A stretch of DNA of 12,339 nt from Actinomycetes bacterium (GTDB lineage: Bacteria > Actinomycetota > Acidimicrobiia > Acidimicrobiales > Bog-793), in contig JAKAOD010000035.1 of assembly GCA_021823365.1 (NCBI GenBank), positions 1-12,339 of the forward strand. Reading direction: 5' to 3'. How positions within the stretch are numbered: position 1 is the first letter of the stretch; the number at the start of each line of letters is the position of its first letter. Position numbers and translations under genes: made by a program. This document shows positions 6,203-12,339 of this stretch, one piece after another. The notes below the pieces were generated by a model. It had not been told where the DNA came from. It saw only the letters and a list, made by a program, of their open reading frames with translations, and did not search any database.

Positions 6203-6799
6203 GTGCGCGTCATAGCGGGAGCGGCACGGGGCCGGCGCCTTGCCGCCCCGGCGAAGCACTCCGTGCGGCCGACGAGCGACCGGGTGCGCGAGGCCATCTT
6301 CGACGTGCTCGGCTCCCTGGGCGCCGTCGAGGGAGCCGCGGTCCTCGACTGCTTCGCCGGCTCCGGCGCGCTCGGCATCGAGGCCCTCTCGCGGGGTGCC
6401 GCGTCGGTGGCCTTCGTCGACAGCGACCCCGACGCCCTCTCCGCCGTGCGCGCCAACCTCGCCGGCGTCGGCCTCGACGCCCGGCACGACACGCGGCTCG
6501 TGCGTGCCGACGCCCTTTCGTTCCTCTCGGACCCAGCGTCCGGTCGCTACGACCTTGCCCTGCTCGACCCGCCGTACCGCTTCGCGCACTGGACGCCCCT
6601 GCTCGAACGCCTGCGTGCCTCGACGATCGTGCTCGAGAGCTCGTCGCCGGTCGATCTCCCGCCCCCCTGGCACCTCTACAGGGTCTACCGCTACGGCGGT
6701 ACGCTCGTCACCGTGGCGACCGAGGCGGCTACGCCGGCCGAGGCGATCGGGGAGTGCCAGCGCGGGGCCCACGGGCGGCCCGAGGCTCGCGGACGATGA
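6203..6799 (+). CDS. rsmD: 16S rRNA (guanine(966)-N(2))-methyltransferase RsmD
   Basis: RsmD uses S-adenosylmethionine to methylate N2 of G966 in 16S rRNA, near the P site. The 198-residue product opens MRVIAGAARGRRLAAP and RPTSDRVREAIFDVLGS, the typical RsmD N-terminus. The SAM-binding motif I is VLDCFAGSGALGIEAL (47-62), the following acidic loop is FVDSDPDA, and the catalytic motif IV is LLDPPYRF (120-127, DPPY at 122-125). GTG 6203 is the start because it gives the MRVIAG opening; the frame is open upstream but overlaps the end of recG. The last 25 or so residues are a poorly conserved tail. The gene ends in an ATGA overlap with coaD, a widely conserved pairing. Confidence 0.95.
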   Translation: MRVIAGAARGRRLAAPAKHSVRPTSDRVREAIFDVLGSLGAVEGAAVLDCFAGSGALGIEALSRGAASVAFVDSDPDALSAVRANLAGVGLDARHDTRLVRADALSFLSDPASGRYDLALLDPPYRFAHWTPLLERLRASTIVLESSSPVDLPPPWHLYRVYRYGGTLVTVATEAATPAEAIGECQRGAHGRPEARGR

Positions 6800-7275
6800 C
6801 GAGGGCGCTGTTCCCGGGGTCGTTCGACCCGTTCCACAACGGCCATCTCGAAGTGGTCGAGCGGGCGGTCCGGCTCTTCGACGAGGTCGTCGTCGCCGTC
6901 CTTCGCAACCCGCAGAAGTCCGAGTCGCTCTTCACCGCCGCCGAGCGTGAGGAGATGATCAACGAGACGATCGGATCGTGGCGGACGGTCCGCACCATCT
7001 CCATGTCGACCCTTGTCGTCCACGTCGCGCGCCAGGTGGGAGCCGACATCATCGTGAAGGGTCTGCGGGCGGTCACCGACTTCGAGAACGAGCTGCAGAT
7101 GGCCCAGATGAACCGGCAGCTCTCCGGGATCGACACGCTGTTCATCCCGACCGGCTCGTCGAGCTCGTTCATCGCGTCGCGCCTCGTTCGCGAGATCGCC
7201 CGCTACGGCGGTGACGTGAGCGCGTTCGTGCCAGAGCCGGTGCTTGGCCGCATCAAGGGGCGGTTCGATGGCTAG
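6796..7275 (+). CDS. coaD: Phosphopantetheine adenylyltransferase CoaD
   Basis: CoaD transfers AMP from ATP to 4'-phosphopantetheine, giving dephospho-CoA, the penultimate step of coenzyme A synthesis. At 159 residues it has the usual length. It shows the nucleotidyltransferase signature PGSFDPFHNGH (7-17, with the HxGH motif), VKGLRAVTDFENELQMAQMNR and the C-terminal SSSFIASRLVREIARYGGDVSAFVP, all diagnostic for CoaD. The ATG overlaps the rsmD stop as ATGA, and the coaD stop lies 3' of the sepIVA start (8-base overlap), so all three are probably translated together. CoA made here is the donor of the phosphopantetheine arm added to AcpP, encoded about 2.5 kb downstream. Confidence 0.98.
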   Translation: MTRALFPGSFDPFHNGHLEVVERAVRLFDEVVVAVLRNPQKSESLFTAAEREEMINETIGSWRTVRTISMSTLVVHVARQVGADIIVKGLRAVTDFENELQMAQMNRQLSGIDTLFIPTGSSSSFIASRLVREIARYGGDVSAFVPEPVLGRIKGRFDG

Positions 7276-7849
7276 GCAGGACGACGAAGCCTCGTCGGAC
7301 CTCGAGTCGAAGCTCGGTGAGGCAGATGTGGCGACGCGGCTCGAAGAGGCGATCTCGATGGTCCAGCGGGCGAAGTCGATGCCGCTCTCGTCCTCTGCGA
7401 TCGTCGCCCGGGACGAGCTGCTCGCGCTGCTCGAGTCGGCTCACGCCGGGCTGCCCGGAGAGCTCCAACGGGCGCGGCGCCTGCTCCAGGATCGCGACGA
7501 GGTGCTCAAGCTCGCCGAGCGGGATGCGGCGGAGCTCCTCGACGAGGCGCGGGCCCAGGTCGCCCGCATGGTCGAGCGCACCGAGGTCGTCCGGCAGGCC
7601 CGACGGCATGCCGACCGGACGGTCGCCGAGGCCGAGGCCGAGGCTCGCAGGTTGCGTCACGAGGCGAACGACGCCGTCGACCGCAGGCTCGCCACGTTCG
7701 AGATCGCGCTCGACCGCACGTTGCGGATGGTGCACGAGCACCGCGAGCGCCTGGCGGCGACGCCCGAGCCTGAGGAGGAGCGCGACGGCGCCCTCGACCT
7801 TCCGGAGCCCTCGTCCGGCGAGGGTCTGTTCGACCAGGACCTGGCATGA
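7268..7849 (+). CDS. sepIVA: SepIVA-like DivIVA-family coiled-coil septation protein
   Basis: The 193-residue product is nearly all helical and charged, with predicted coiled coil from about residue 55 to 170 and no membrane segment. Its N-terminal part (EEAISMVQRAKSMPLSSSAI, DELLALLESAHAGLPGEL, ARRLLQDRDEVL) and C-terminal part (RTEVVRQARRHADR, AEAEARRLRHEAND, LATFEIALDRTLRMV) resemble, from memory, mycobacterial SepIVA (Rv2927c), a DivIVA-like protein needed for septation. The locus agrees: in mycobacteria this gene is directly upstream of the DUF177 gene. The product looks shorter than mycobacterial SepIVA (about 245 residues), as if part of the central repetitive coiled coil were absent. 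An AAGGGG ribosome binding site at 7255-7260 supports ATG 7268. It overlaps coaD by 8 bases and yceD by 4 (ATGA). The alternative is a generic DivIVA or ATP synthase subunit b-like coiled-coil protein; function in this organism is inferred. Confidence 0.75.
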   Translation: MARQDDEASSDLESKLGEADVATRLEEAISMVQRAKSMPLSSSAIVARDELLALLESAHAGLPGELQRARRLLQDRDEVLKLAERDAAELLDEARAQVARMVERTEVVRQARRHADRTVAEAEAEARRLRHEANDAVDRRLATFEIALDRTLRMVHEHRERLAATPEPEEERDGALDLPEPSSGEGLFDQDLA

Positions 7850-8442
7850 CCGCCGCGCCGGGCGGAGCGCGCCGGCGCCACGACGGGCGCTGGACCGTCC
7901 CGGTCGCGGCGCTGCTCCGCGAGCCGGGCGCGCGCAGGCGGGTCCGGGTCGCCGGTCCCGTCGCCGGGCTCGACGTGACCAGCTCGCGCGTCCCCGAGGA
8001 GGCCGACGTGGAGCTCGACGCCGTCCTCGAGTCGGTCCACGGCGGCGTCCTCGTCTCCGGAACTCTACGTGCGCCCTGGTCAGGGGAGTGCAGGCGGTGC
8101 CTCGAGCCGGCGAGTGGCTGGCTCGAGGTGAAGCTGCGCGAGCTGTGCGTCGATTCCGGCGACGCCGAGACGACCTACGGGCTCGCCGGTGACGAGCTCG
8201 ACCTCCGGCCGATCGTCCACGATGCGTGTATCCTCGCGCTGCCGCTCGCGCCCCTCTGCAGGGAGGGATGCCTCGGGCTCTGTCCCGAGTGCGGCGCCGA
8301 CCGCAACGTCGAGCGGTGCTCGTGCGGGACCTCGCCGGACTCGAGGCAGGCCCCGCTCGTCGTGCTCGAGGGCGGCGCGCCGCAAGGTGGCCGGAGGCGC
8401 CGGGATCCGGCGCCGCCGAGCTCGGGCGTCCCGCCTGCGTAG
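7846..8442 (+). CDS. yceD: DUF177 / YceD family protein
   Basis: YceD proteins (DUF177) are widespread and almost always encoded next to rpmF; they are linked to 23S rRNA or large-subunit accumulation in E. coli and plants, but the molecular activity is not firmly settled. The 198-residue product has the family pattern: an N-terminal beta-rich part with GGVLVSGTLRAPWSGECRRC (C82, C85), an acidic LDLRPIVHDACILALPLAPLC segment, and a cysteine cluster LC-x3-C-x3-CPECG-x7-CSCG (C138, C142, C146, C149, C158, C160), which could bind zinc. The last 30 or so residues are Arg/Pro-rich and not conserved. ATG 7846 overlaps the sepIVA stop as ATGA. rpmF follows after a 64-base gap, as expected. Confidence 0.9.
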   Translation: MTAAPGGARRRHDGRWTVPVAALLREPGARRRVRVAGPVAGLDVTSSRVPEEADVELDAVLESVHGGVLVSGTLRAPWSGECRRCLEPASGWLEVKLRELCVDSGDAETTYGLAGDELDLRPIVHDACILALPLAPLCREGCLGLCPECGADRNVERCSCGTSPDSRQAPLVVLEGGAPQGGRRRRDPAPPSSGVPPA

Positions 8443-8494
8443 GTCGGGGACCCGGGAACCAGGGCTGGGTGCGGGTGCCCCAGGCGGAGCGACC

Positions 8495-8502
8495 AGGAAG
8501 AG
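8495..8502 (+). promoter_or_regulatory. Ribosome binding site for rpmF
   Basis: AGGAAGAG lies in the 64-base gap after yceD, with AGGA ending 8 bases before the rpmF ATG at 8507. The rest of the gap (8443-8494) is GC-rich with short self-complementary words (CCCGGG, GGGC/GCCC), but nothing I can call a promoter. Confidence 0.6.
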
Positions 8503-8506
8503 CGCC

Positions 8507-8686
8507 ATGGCAGTCCCGAAGAAGAAGACGTCGAAGTCCAAGAGCAGGAGCAGGAGGGCCTCGGCCTGGTCGCTCCCGGCGCCGGCGCAGAGCCGCTGCC
8601 CGCAATGCCGGCGGGCCAAGCTGCCCCATGTCGTCTGCCCGAACTGCGGCTGGTACAAGGGCCGCCAAGCGATCGAGGTCGACTGA
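8507..8686 (+). CDS. rpmF: 50S ribosomal protein L32, zinc-binding form
   Basis: L32 is a small protein of the large ribosomal subunit. The 59-residue product starts MAVPKKKTSKSKSRSRR, the standard L32 N-terminus, and carries a zinc ribbon with CPQC (31-34) and CPNC (44-47), ending GWYKGRQAIEVD. It is therefore the zinc form, like L28 in this window. A ribosome binding site AGGA lies 8 bases before ATG 8507. The yceD-rpmF-plsX order is one of the best conserved small clusters in bacteria. Its stop TGA (8684-8686) overlaps the probable plsX start as CTGA. Confidence 0.98.
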   Translation: MAVPKKKTSKSKSRSRRASAWSLPAPAQSRCPQCRRAKLPHVVCPNCGWYKGRQAIEVD

Positions 8687-9672
8687 CGCTCCCGGTCGCA
8701 GTCGACGCCATGGGGGGCGACAGGGCCCCCGGCGAGATCGTGGCCGGCGCGCGTCAGGCCCACGAGGAGCTCGGTCTCGAGGTCCTCCTCGTCGGGCCCG
8801 ACGACGGCACGCTCGGCGACGTCGGCGGGCTCGAGATCCTCCCCGCCAGCGAGACGGTCGCGATGGACGAGGACCCGGCCCGGGCGGTCCGGGCCAAGCG
8901 CGACTCGTCGCTCGTACGGGCCGCCGAGGCGGTGCGGGACGGGCTCGCCTCGGCGATGGTGAGCGCCGGCAACACCGGCGCCGCGATGGGGAGCGCCGTG
9001 CTCAGGCTGGGGCGGCTGCGCGGCATCGCGCGGCCGGCGATCGCCACGCCGCTGCCCGTCCCCGGCGGGCGCCCGACCGTGCTCATCGACGGCGGGGCCA
9101 ATCCCGACTGCCGCCCTGAGTGGCTCGTGCAGTTCGCCCGGATGGCGAGCATCTACGTCGGGGCCCGCTACGGCGTCGCCGACCCCTCCGTCGCCCTGCT
9201 CTCGAACGGCGAGGAGGCCTCGAAGGGGAGCGAGCTCGTCAAGGAGGCCCACCGGCTCCTCGCAGCCGGCGCCGGAGTGCGTTTCATCGGCAACCTCGAA
9301 GGACGGGATCTGCTCCGCGGCGGAGCCGACGTCGTCGTGACCGACGGCTTCACCGGCAACGTCGCGCTCAAGTCGCTCGAGGGGGCGCTCGAGGTGTTCG
9401 TCTCGGTGCTCGGCAAGGCGATCGCGGCGACGCCGGAGACCAAGGCCGCGGGCGACGTGCTCCTTCCCGAGCTGCTCCCGCAGGCGACCGCGATGGACCC
9501 GGAGTCGACCGGCGGCGCGATGCTTCTCGGCGTCGGCGGCGTGTGCATCATCAGCCACGGGAGCTCCTCGGCACGCGCCATCGTCAACGCGGTGCGCGTC
9601 GCGCACGAGATGGCCGGGAAGGATCTCGTCGGCCATCTCGCGAAGAGCTTCGGCGAGCGCTTGGACGCCTGA
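8683..9672 (+). CDS. plsX: Phosphate acyltransferase PlsX, probable CTG start
   Basis: PlsX converts acyl-ACP and phosphate to acyl phosphate, the donor for PlsY in phosphatidic acid synthesis; it is a cytosolic, membrane-associated enzyme. From CTG 8683 the product has 329 residues and begins MTLPVAVDAMGGDRAP, matching family N-termini (compare E. coli MTRLTLALDVMGGD). Other family blocks are SAGNTGAAMGSA, VLIDGGANPDCRPEWLVQFA, LLSNGEEASKGSELVKEA, FIGNLEGRD, VVTDGFTGNVALKSLEG and GAMLLGVGGVCIISHGSS. Conventional starts fit poorly: ATG 8710 would delete the first beta strand (VAVDA), and ATG 8605 would sit deep inside rpmF and add a 26-residue unrelated tail. CTG 8683 overlaps the rpmF stop as CTGA, implying translational coupling; only a GAGG at 8675-8678 could serve as ribosome binding site. 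The identification is certain; the start codon is inferred. Confidence 0.95.
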   Translation: MTLPVAVDAMGGDRAPGEIVAGARQAHEELGLEVLLVGPDDGTLGDVGGLEILPASETVAMDEDPARAVRAKRDSSLVRAAEAVRDGLASAMVSAGNTGAAMGSAVLRLGRLRGIARPAIATPLPVPGGRPTVLIDGGANPDCRPEWLVQFARMASIYVGARYGVADPSVALLSNGEEASKGSELVKEAHRLLAAGAGVRFIGNLEGRDLLRGGADVVVTDGFTGNVALKSLEGALEVFVSVLGKAIAATPETKAAGDVLLPELLPQATAMDPESTGGAMLLGVGGVCIISHGSSSARAIVNAVRVAHEMAGKDLVGHLAKSFGERLDA

Positions 9673-9783
9673 CACGGCGGCCGGCCGGCCACGTCGAGGA
9701 CGCACCCGAGGCCGTAAGATCGCCGCGCGAGGCATGCGGCGGACGAGGCGCCGAGGGGGGCTGCGCACGGGAGGAGGACGGGC
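9673..9783 (+). promoter_or_regulatory. plsX-acpP intergenic region with possible acpP promoter and strong ribosome binding site
   Basis: This 111-base gap holds a 12-base perfect palindrome, three GGCC units, at 9679-9690, a TAAGAT box (TANNNT type) at 9715-9720 with no good -35, and a very strong Shine-Dalgarno sequence GGGAGGAGG at 9769-9777, 6 bases before the acpP ATG. The ribosome binding site is the best in the window, which fits the high expression expected of acyl carrier protein. The promoter call is weaker than the ribosome binding site call. Confidence 0.55.
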
Positions 9784-10080
9784 ATGAGCGAGCCGACGCG
9801 TCGCCAGGCGGTGCCGAAGAGCCGCGAGGAGGTGCTCGAGCTCGTGCGGAGCCAGCTCGCCGACATCCTCGAGATTGCGCCGGACACGATCGGCGAGTCG
9901 TCCTCGTTCAGCGACGACCTCGACGCCGACTCGCTCGCGCTCATCGAGCTCGTCGAGGCGCTCGAGGACGAGCTCGCCGGCGCGCTCCCGGGATTCCGCA
10001 TCGACGACGAGGACCTTGAGGACCTGCGGACCGTCCGCGACGCCGTCGACTACGTCGCGGCGAAGCTGTCAGCGGCCTGA
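9784..10080 (+). CDS. acpP: Acyl carrier protein
   Basis: ACP carries growing acyl chains on a phosphopantetheine arm during fatty acid synthesis. The 98-residue protein has the modification motif DLDADSLALIELVEAL, with the attachment serine at 50, preceded by LADILEIAPDTI and followed by DEDLEDLRTVRDAVDYV, the standard four-helix layout. It has an N-terminal extension of about 12 residues compared with E. coli AcpP (78 residues) and a slightly longer loop (GALPGFRI). A strong ribosome binding site sets the ATG at 9784. It lies between plsX and rnc, as in many bacteria, but without the fabD, fabG or fabH genes often found between plsX and acpP. The position favours the housekeeping ACP; a specialised ACP cannot be excluded from one sequence. 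Confidence 0.93.
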   Translation: MSEPTRRQAVPKSREEVLELVRSQLADILEIAPDTIGESSSFSDDLDADSLALIELVEALEDELAGALPGFRIDDEDLEDLRTVRDAVDYVAAKLSAA

Positions 10081-10166
10081 GCGATCGCGCCGGACCGGCC
10101 GGCCGCCAGGAGCTCCCGGAGGGGCCCCCTGAGAGCCTCCCCGACGGCGCGGCGCCGCTCGCGGCG

Positions 10167-10880
10167 GTGCTCGCGCCCTACCTCGACGACGGGGCGCTCC
10201 TCCACCTTGCCCTGACGCACCGGTCGTACTCGGCGGAGGTCCCTGGCGAGGAGCCGAACGAGCGCCTCGAGCTCCTCGGCGACGCCGTTCTCGGCCTCGT
10301 CGTCGCCGAGCATCTCTACCGCCGGCTCCCCGGCGTCCCCGAGGGCGACCTCGCCCGCATCCGTGCGGCCGTGGTGAGCTCCGAGGCGCTCGCGCCGATC
10401 GCCCGAGCTGCGGGCGTCGGCGAGGCGCTGCAGCTCGGCCGCGGGGAGGACCGATCGGGCGGGCGGGCGAAGGCCTCGATCCTCGCCGACGCCCTCGAAG
10501 CGCTGATCGGCGCCTGCTTTCTCGACGGCGGGCTCGAGCGCGCCCGGGCGCTCGTGCTCGATCTCCTCGCCGACCCGATCGCCGCCGCTGCCTCTGCCGT
10601 CGAGCTCGGCGACGCCAAGAACCGGCTCCAGGAGCTGAGCGCCCGTCTCGGGCTCGAGCCGCCACGGTACGAGGTGAGCGAGTCCGGACCCGACCACGCC
10701 AAGCGCTACACGGCGGTCGCCAGCGTCGGCGGCGCTGTGGCCGGGCGCGGCAGCGGGCACTCGAAGAAGCAGGCGGAGCGAGCCGCAGCCGCCGAGGCGC
10801 TCGCCGCGGGCCTGATCGCAGCAGCGCCCCGCCCGGCCGGGGGCGAGCGCAGCGGCCGTGGAGGAGCCGGCGGTGCCTGA
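10167..10880 (+). CDS. rnc: Ribonuclease III
   Basis: RNase III cuts double-stranded RNA and processes rRNA precursors. From GTG 10167 the product has 237 residues. The catalytic domain has LALTHRSYSAE (14-24), the signature NERLELLGDAVLG (31-43, with acidic residues E35 and D39), EGDLARIRAAVVSSEAL, and ILADALEALIGACFLDGG with D108 and E111 completing the metal site. The C-terminal double-stranded RNA binding domain runs from DAKNRLQELSARLG to HSKKQAERAAAAEALAAG. GTG 10167 is the first ATG/GTG/TTG in frame but has no ribosome binding site and leaves the first helix short. The frame stays open upstream to a CTG at 10077 that overlaps the acpP stop as CTGA; starting there would add 30 residues (267 in all). 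Which start is used is undecided. The 3' end overlaps mutM by 8 bases. Confidence 0.96.
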   Translation: MLAPYLDDGALLHLALTHRSYSAEVPGEEPNERLELLGDAVLGLVVAEHLYRRLPGVPEGDLARIRAAVVSSEALAPIARAAGVGEALQLGRGEDRSGGRAKASILADALEALIGACFLDGGLERARALVLDLLADPIAAAASAVELGDAKNRLQELSARLGLEPPRYEVSESGPDHAKRYTAVASVGGAVAGRGSGHSKKQAERAAAAEALAAGLIAAAPRPAGGERSGRGGAGGA

Positions 10881-11712
10881 GCTCCCCGAGGTCGAGACGG
10901 TCCGGCGCGACCTCGAGCGCGTGGCGGTCGGCCGGCGTGTCGTGGAGGTGCTCGTGCCCGGGCGGCGGAGCGTCCGCCGCCAGACGCCGACGGAGTTCTG
11001 CGAGGCGCTCGCCGGGCGACGGATCGAGGCGGCGTGCCGGCACGGGAAGTACCTCTGGTCCCCGCTCGACGACGGGAAGGCGCTCGTCGTGCACCTGCGC
11101 ATGAGCGGGCAGCTCCGCCGCGTCGCGCCGGGCGCCGGCGCGCCCGTTGCCGACCACACCCACGCCGTGCTGCGCCTGGAGGACGGGGCGGAGCTCCGCT
11201 TCGTCGACCCGCGCACCTTCGGCGAGCTCTTCGTCACCGGCGACCTCGACCCCGGCGGGCGCCCGCGAGCGCTCGCCTCGCTCGGGAGGGACCCCATGCT
11301 CGACGGGGTCGACACCGCCGGCCTGCGCCGGCTGCTCGCCGGCCGGCGCGCCGCGCTGAAGGCGTTCCTCCTCGACCAGCGGCAGCTCGCAGGGATCGGC
11401 AACATCTACGCGGACGAGGTCTGCTTTCGCGCGCGCCTGCGCCCCGACCGGCGGTGCGACGGCCTCGACGCTCGCCAGGCCGCCCAGCTGAGCCGGGCTG
11501 TGACCGAGGTGCTGACCGAGGCGGTCTCGGCCCGCGGCTCGACACTTCGTGACGGGCGCTACCGCGACCTCGACGGGGGCCCCGGGGGCTTCCAGCACCG
11601 CCACGCCGTCTACGGTCGCGCCGGTGAGCCTTGCCCCCGCTGCGGCACGCCGATCGAGCGCAGCCGGGTCGCCGGGCGCTCGGCGCACTACTGCCCGGGT
11701 TGCCAGAGCTGA
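10873..11712 (+). CDS. mutM: Formamidopyrimidine-DNA glycosylase MutM (Fpg)
   Basis: Fpg removes oxidised purines such as 8-oxoguanine from DNA and nicks the abasic site. The 279-residue product starts PELPEVETV after the initiator Met; that proline is the catalytic nucleophile, so the start must be GTG 10873 and not the in-frame GTG at 10858. Other hallmarks are E3 beside it, RHGKYLW with Lys59, LRMSGQL, FVDPRTFGELF, QRQLAGIGNIYADEV (helix-two-turn-helix) and a C-terminal zinc finger CPRCG-x17-CPGC carrying the arginine that contacts the lesion strand (GRSAHYC). PELPE plus an intact Lys and zinc finger favour Fpg over Nei. It overlaps rnc by 8 bases; the rnc-fpg-smc order is that of mycobacteria. 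Confidence 0.96.
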   Translation: MPELPEVETVRRDLERVAVGRRVVEVLVPGRRSVRRQTPTEFCEALAGRRIEAACRHGKYLWSPLDDGKALVVHLRMSGQLRRVAPGAGAPVADHTHAVLRLEDGAELRFVDPRTFGELFVTGDLDPGGRPRALASLGRDPMLDGVDTAGLRRLLAGRRAALKAFLLDQRQLAGIGNIYADEVCFRARLRPDRRCDGLDARQAAQLSRAVTEVLTEAVSARGSTLRDGRYRDLDGGPGGFQHRHAVYGRAGEPCPRCGTPIERSRVAGRSAHYCPGCQS

Positions 11713-11749
11713 ACCACCTCCCGAGGCGATGCGGTCCGGTCGAAGGCCG

Positions 11750-11755
11750 TAACGT
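11750..11755 (+). promoter_or_regulatory. Candidate leaderless promoter -10 box (TAACGT) for smc
   Basis: TAACGT fits TANNNT and lies 9 bases before the smc GTG, in a 52-base gap after mutM that has no Shine-Dalgarno sequence close to the start. The immediate context GGCCGTAA is shared with the box upstream of acpP (GCCGTAAGAT). No -35 is visible. Confidence 0.4.
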
Positions 11756-11764
11756 GTGCGCGCC

Positions 11765-12339
11765 GTGTACCTCAAGTCGCTGACCCTGAAGGGCTTCAAG
11801 TCCTTCGCCGAGCCGACGACGATCGAGCTCGAGCCCGGGATCACCGTCGTCGTCGGCCCGAACGGCTCCGGCAAGTCGAACGTGGTCGACGCCCTGGCGT
11901 GGGTGCTCGGCGCGCAGGGTCCGCGCGTCGTGCGCTCCGCGCGGATGGACGACGTCATCTTCGCCGGCACGCAACGCCGCCCGGCCCTCGGCAGGGCGGA
12001 GGTCTCGCTCACGTTCGACAACTCGATCCGGCGCCTTCCGATCGACCTGAACGAGGTCGTGGTGACGCGCACGCTCTTCCGCACCGGGGAGAGCGAGTAC
12101 GCCATCAACGGCGCCGCCTGCCGGCTCCTCGACGTCCAGGAGCTGCTCTCCGACACCGGCGTCGGCCGCCAGCAGCACGTGATCATCGGCCAGGGCCAGC
12201 TCGACGCGGTGCTGTCGGTGCGTCCCGAGGACCGGAGGGCGATCGTCGAGGAGGCGGCAGGGATCCTCAAGTACCGCCGCCGCCGCGAGCGCGCCGAGCG
12301 GCGACTGGAGGCGAGCGAGGGCGATCTCGCCCGCATCCA
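11765..12339 (+). CDS. smc: Chromosome segregation protein SMC, N-terminal part (3' truncated by window)
   Basis: SMC is the ATPase of the condensin-like complex that organises and segregates the chromosome, together with ScpA and ScpB (not in the window). The 191 visible residues begin [20 protein letters not shown], the standard opening, followed by the Walker A motif GPNGSGKSN (31-39), [71 protein letters not shown] (with the Q-loop region) and [20 protein letters not shown], where the coiled coil begins. The frame is open to the window edge. GTG 11765 is the only sensible start, since it gives the conserved N-terminus; a -10-like box lies 9 bases before it. Signature motif, Walker B and hinge lie beyond the window. 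Confidence 0.97.
   Translation, partial: MYLKSLTLKGFKSFAEPTTIELEPGITVVVGPNGSGKSNVVDALAWVLGAQGPRVVRSARMDDVIFAGTQRRPALGRAEVSLTFDNSIRRLPIDLNEVVVTRTLFRTGESEYAINGAACRLLDVQELLSDTGVGRQQHVIIGQGQLDAVLSVRPEDRRAIVEEAAGILKYRRRRERAERRLEASEGDLARI

Noticed and set aside
7253..8668. 471-codon minus-strand frame opposite sepIVA and yceD
   Set aside because: Arg-rich shadow; the + strand genes have family motifs and overlapping junctions.
9737..9753. CGGCG/CGCCG stem in the acpP leader as a possible regulatory hairpin
   Set aside because: A 5-bp GC stem with a 7-base loop is expected by chance at this GC content; no T tract or conserved structure can be shown.
8080..9768. 562-codon minus-strand frame opposite yceD, rpmF and plsX
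   Set aside because: Shadow of real genes on the + strand; no recognisable motif and biased composition.
10069..12336. 755-codon open frame on the minus strand opposite rnc, mutM and smc
   Set aside because: The + strand has three unmistakable conserved genes here. The minus-strand product is Arg/Pro/Ala-rich low complexity, as expected for an antisense shadow in very GC-rich DNA where stops are rare.
1..12339. Mobile elements, att sites, tRNA, rRNA, CRISPR, toxin-antitoxin or defence genes
   Set aside because: None was recognised on either strand; the whole window is accounted for by conserved housekeeping genes and short gaps.

Overview
The window is about 12.3 kb of very GC-rich DNA with tightly packed genes, almost all on the + strand, many joined by 4- or 8-base stop/start overlaps. 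Gene content and order point to Actinomycetota: a SepIVA-type coiled-coil gene between coaD and the DUF177/rpmF pair, a divergent rpmB/fakA-recG arrangement, and TANNNT boxes 6-9 bases in front of start codons that lack a Shine-Dalgarno sequence. The presence of plsX and acpP between rpmF and rnc, and the very compact layout, would fit a deep-branching class such as Acidimicrobiia. That class assignment is inference; no rRNA or other marker settles it.

Layout. 1-804: 3' part of a membrane protein gene cut by the window edge, resembling the C-terminal end of a GT-C-like glycosyltransferase. 817-1790: a possible 18-codon leader ORF overlapping thiL (thiamine-phosphate kinase). 1806-2024 (minus): rpmB (ribosomal protein L28, zinc form), convergent with thiL. 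2025-2144: divergent promoter region. 2145-7849: fakA, recG, rsmD, coaD, sepIVA. 7846-9672: yceD (DUF177), rpmF (L32) and plsX. 9673-9783: short intergenic region with a strong ribosome binding site for acpP. 9784-11712: acpP, rnc, mutM/fpg. 11765 to the edge: the 5' part of smc.

How it fits together. This is a core housekeeping run linking translation (L28, L32, RsmD, YceD, RNase III), lipid supply (FakA, PlsX, AcpP), coenzyme A and thiamine cofactors (CoaD, ThiL), genome upkeep (RecG, MutM, SMC) and cell division (SepIVA). CoaD makes CoA; CoA supplies the phosphopantetheine arm of AcpP; PlsX exchanges acyl groups between ACP and phosphate, and FakA makes the same acyl phosphates from free fatty acids.

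I found no mobile element, CRISPR array, tRNA, rRNA or defence system, and no convincing undescribed multi-gene system. The points worth a second look are small: an apparent CTG start for plsX in a CTGA junction with rpmF (and a possible second one for rnc), a coupled leader ORF before thiL, a set of leaderless-type promoters, two in-frame repeat expansions inside recG, and a shortened SepIVA. No stretch longer than about 120 bases lacks a gene.
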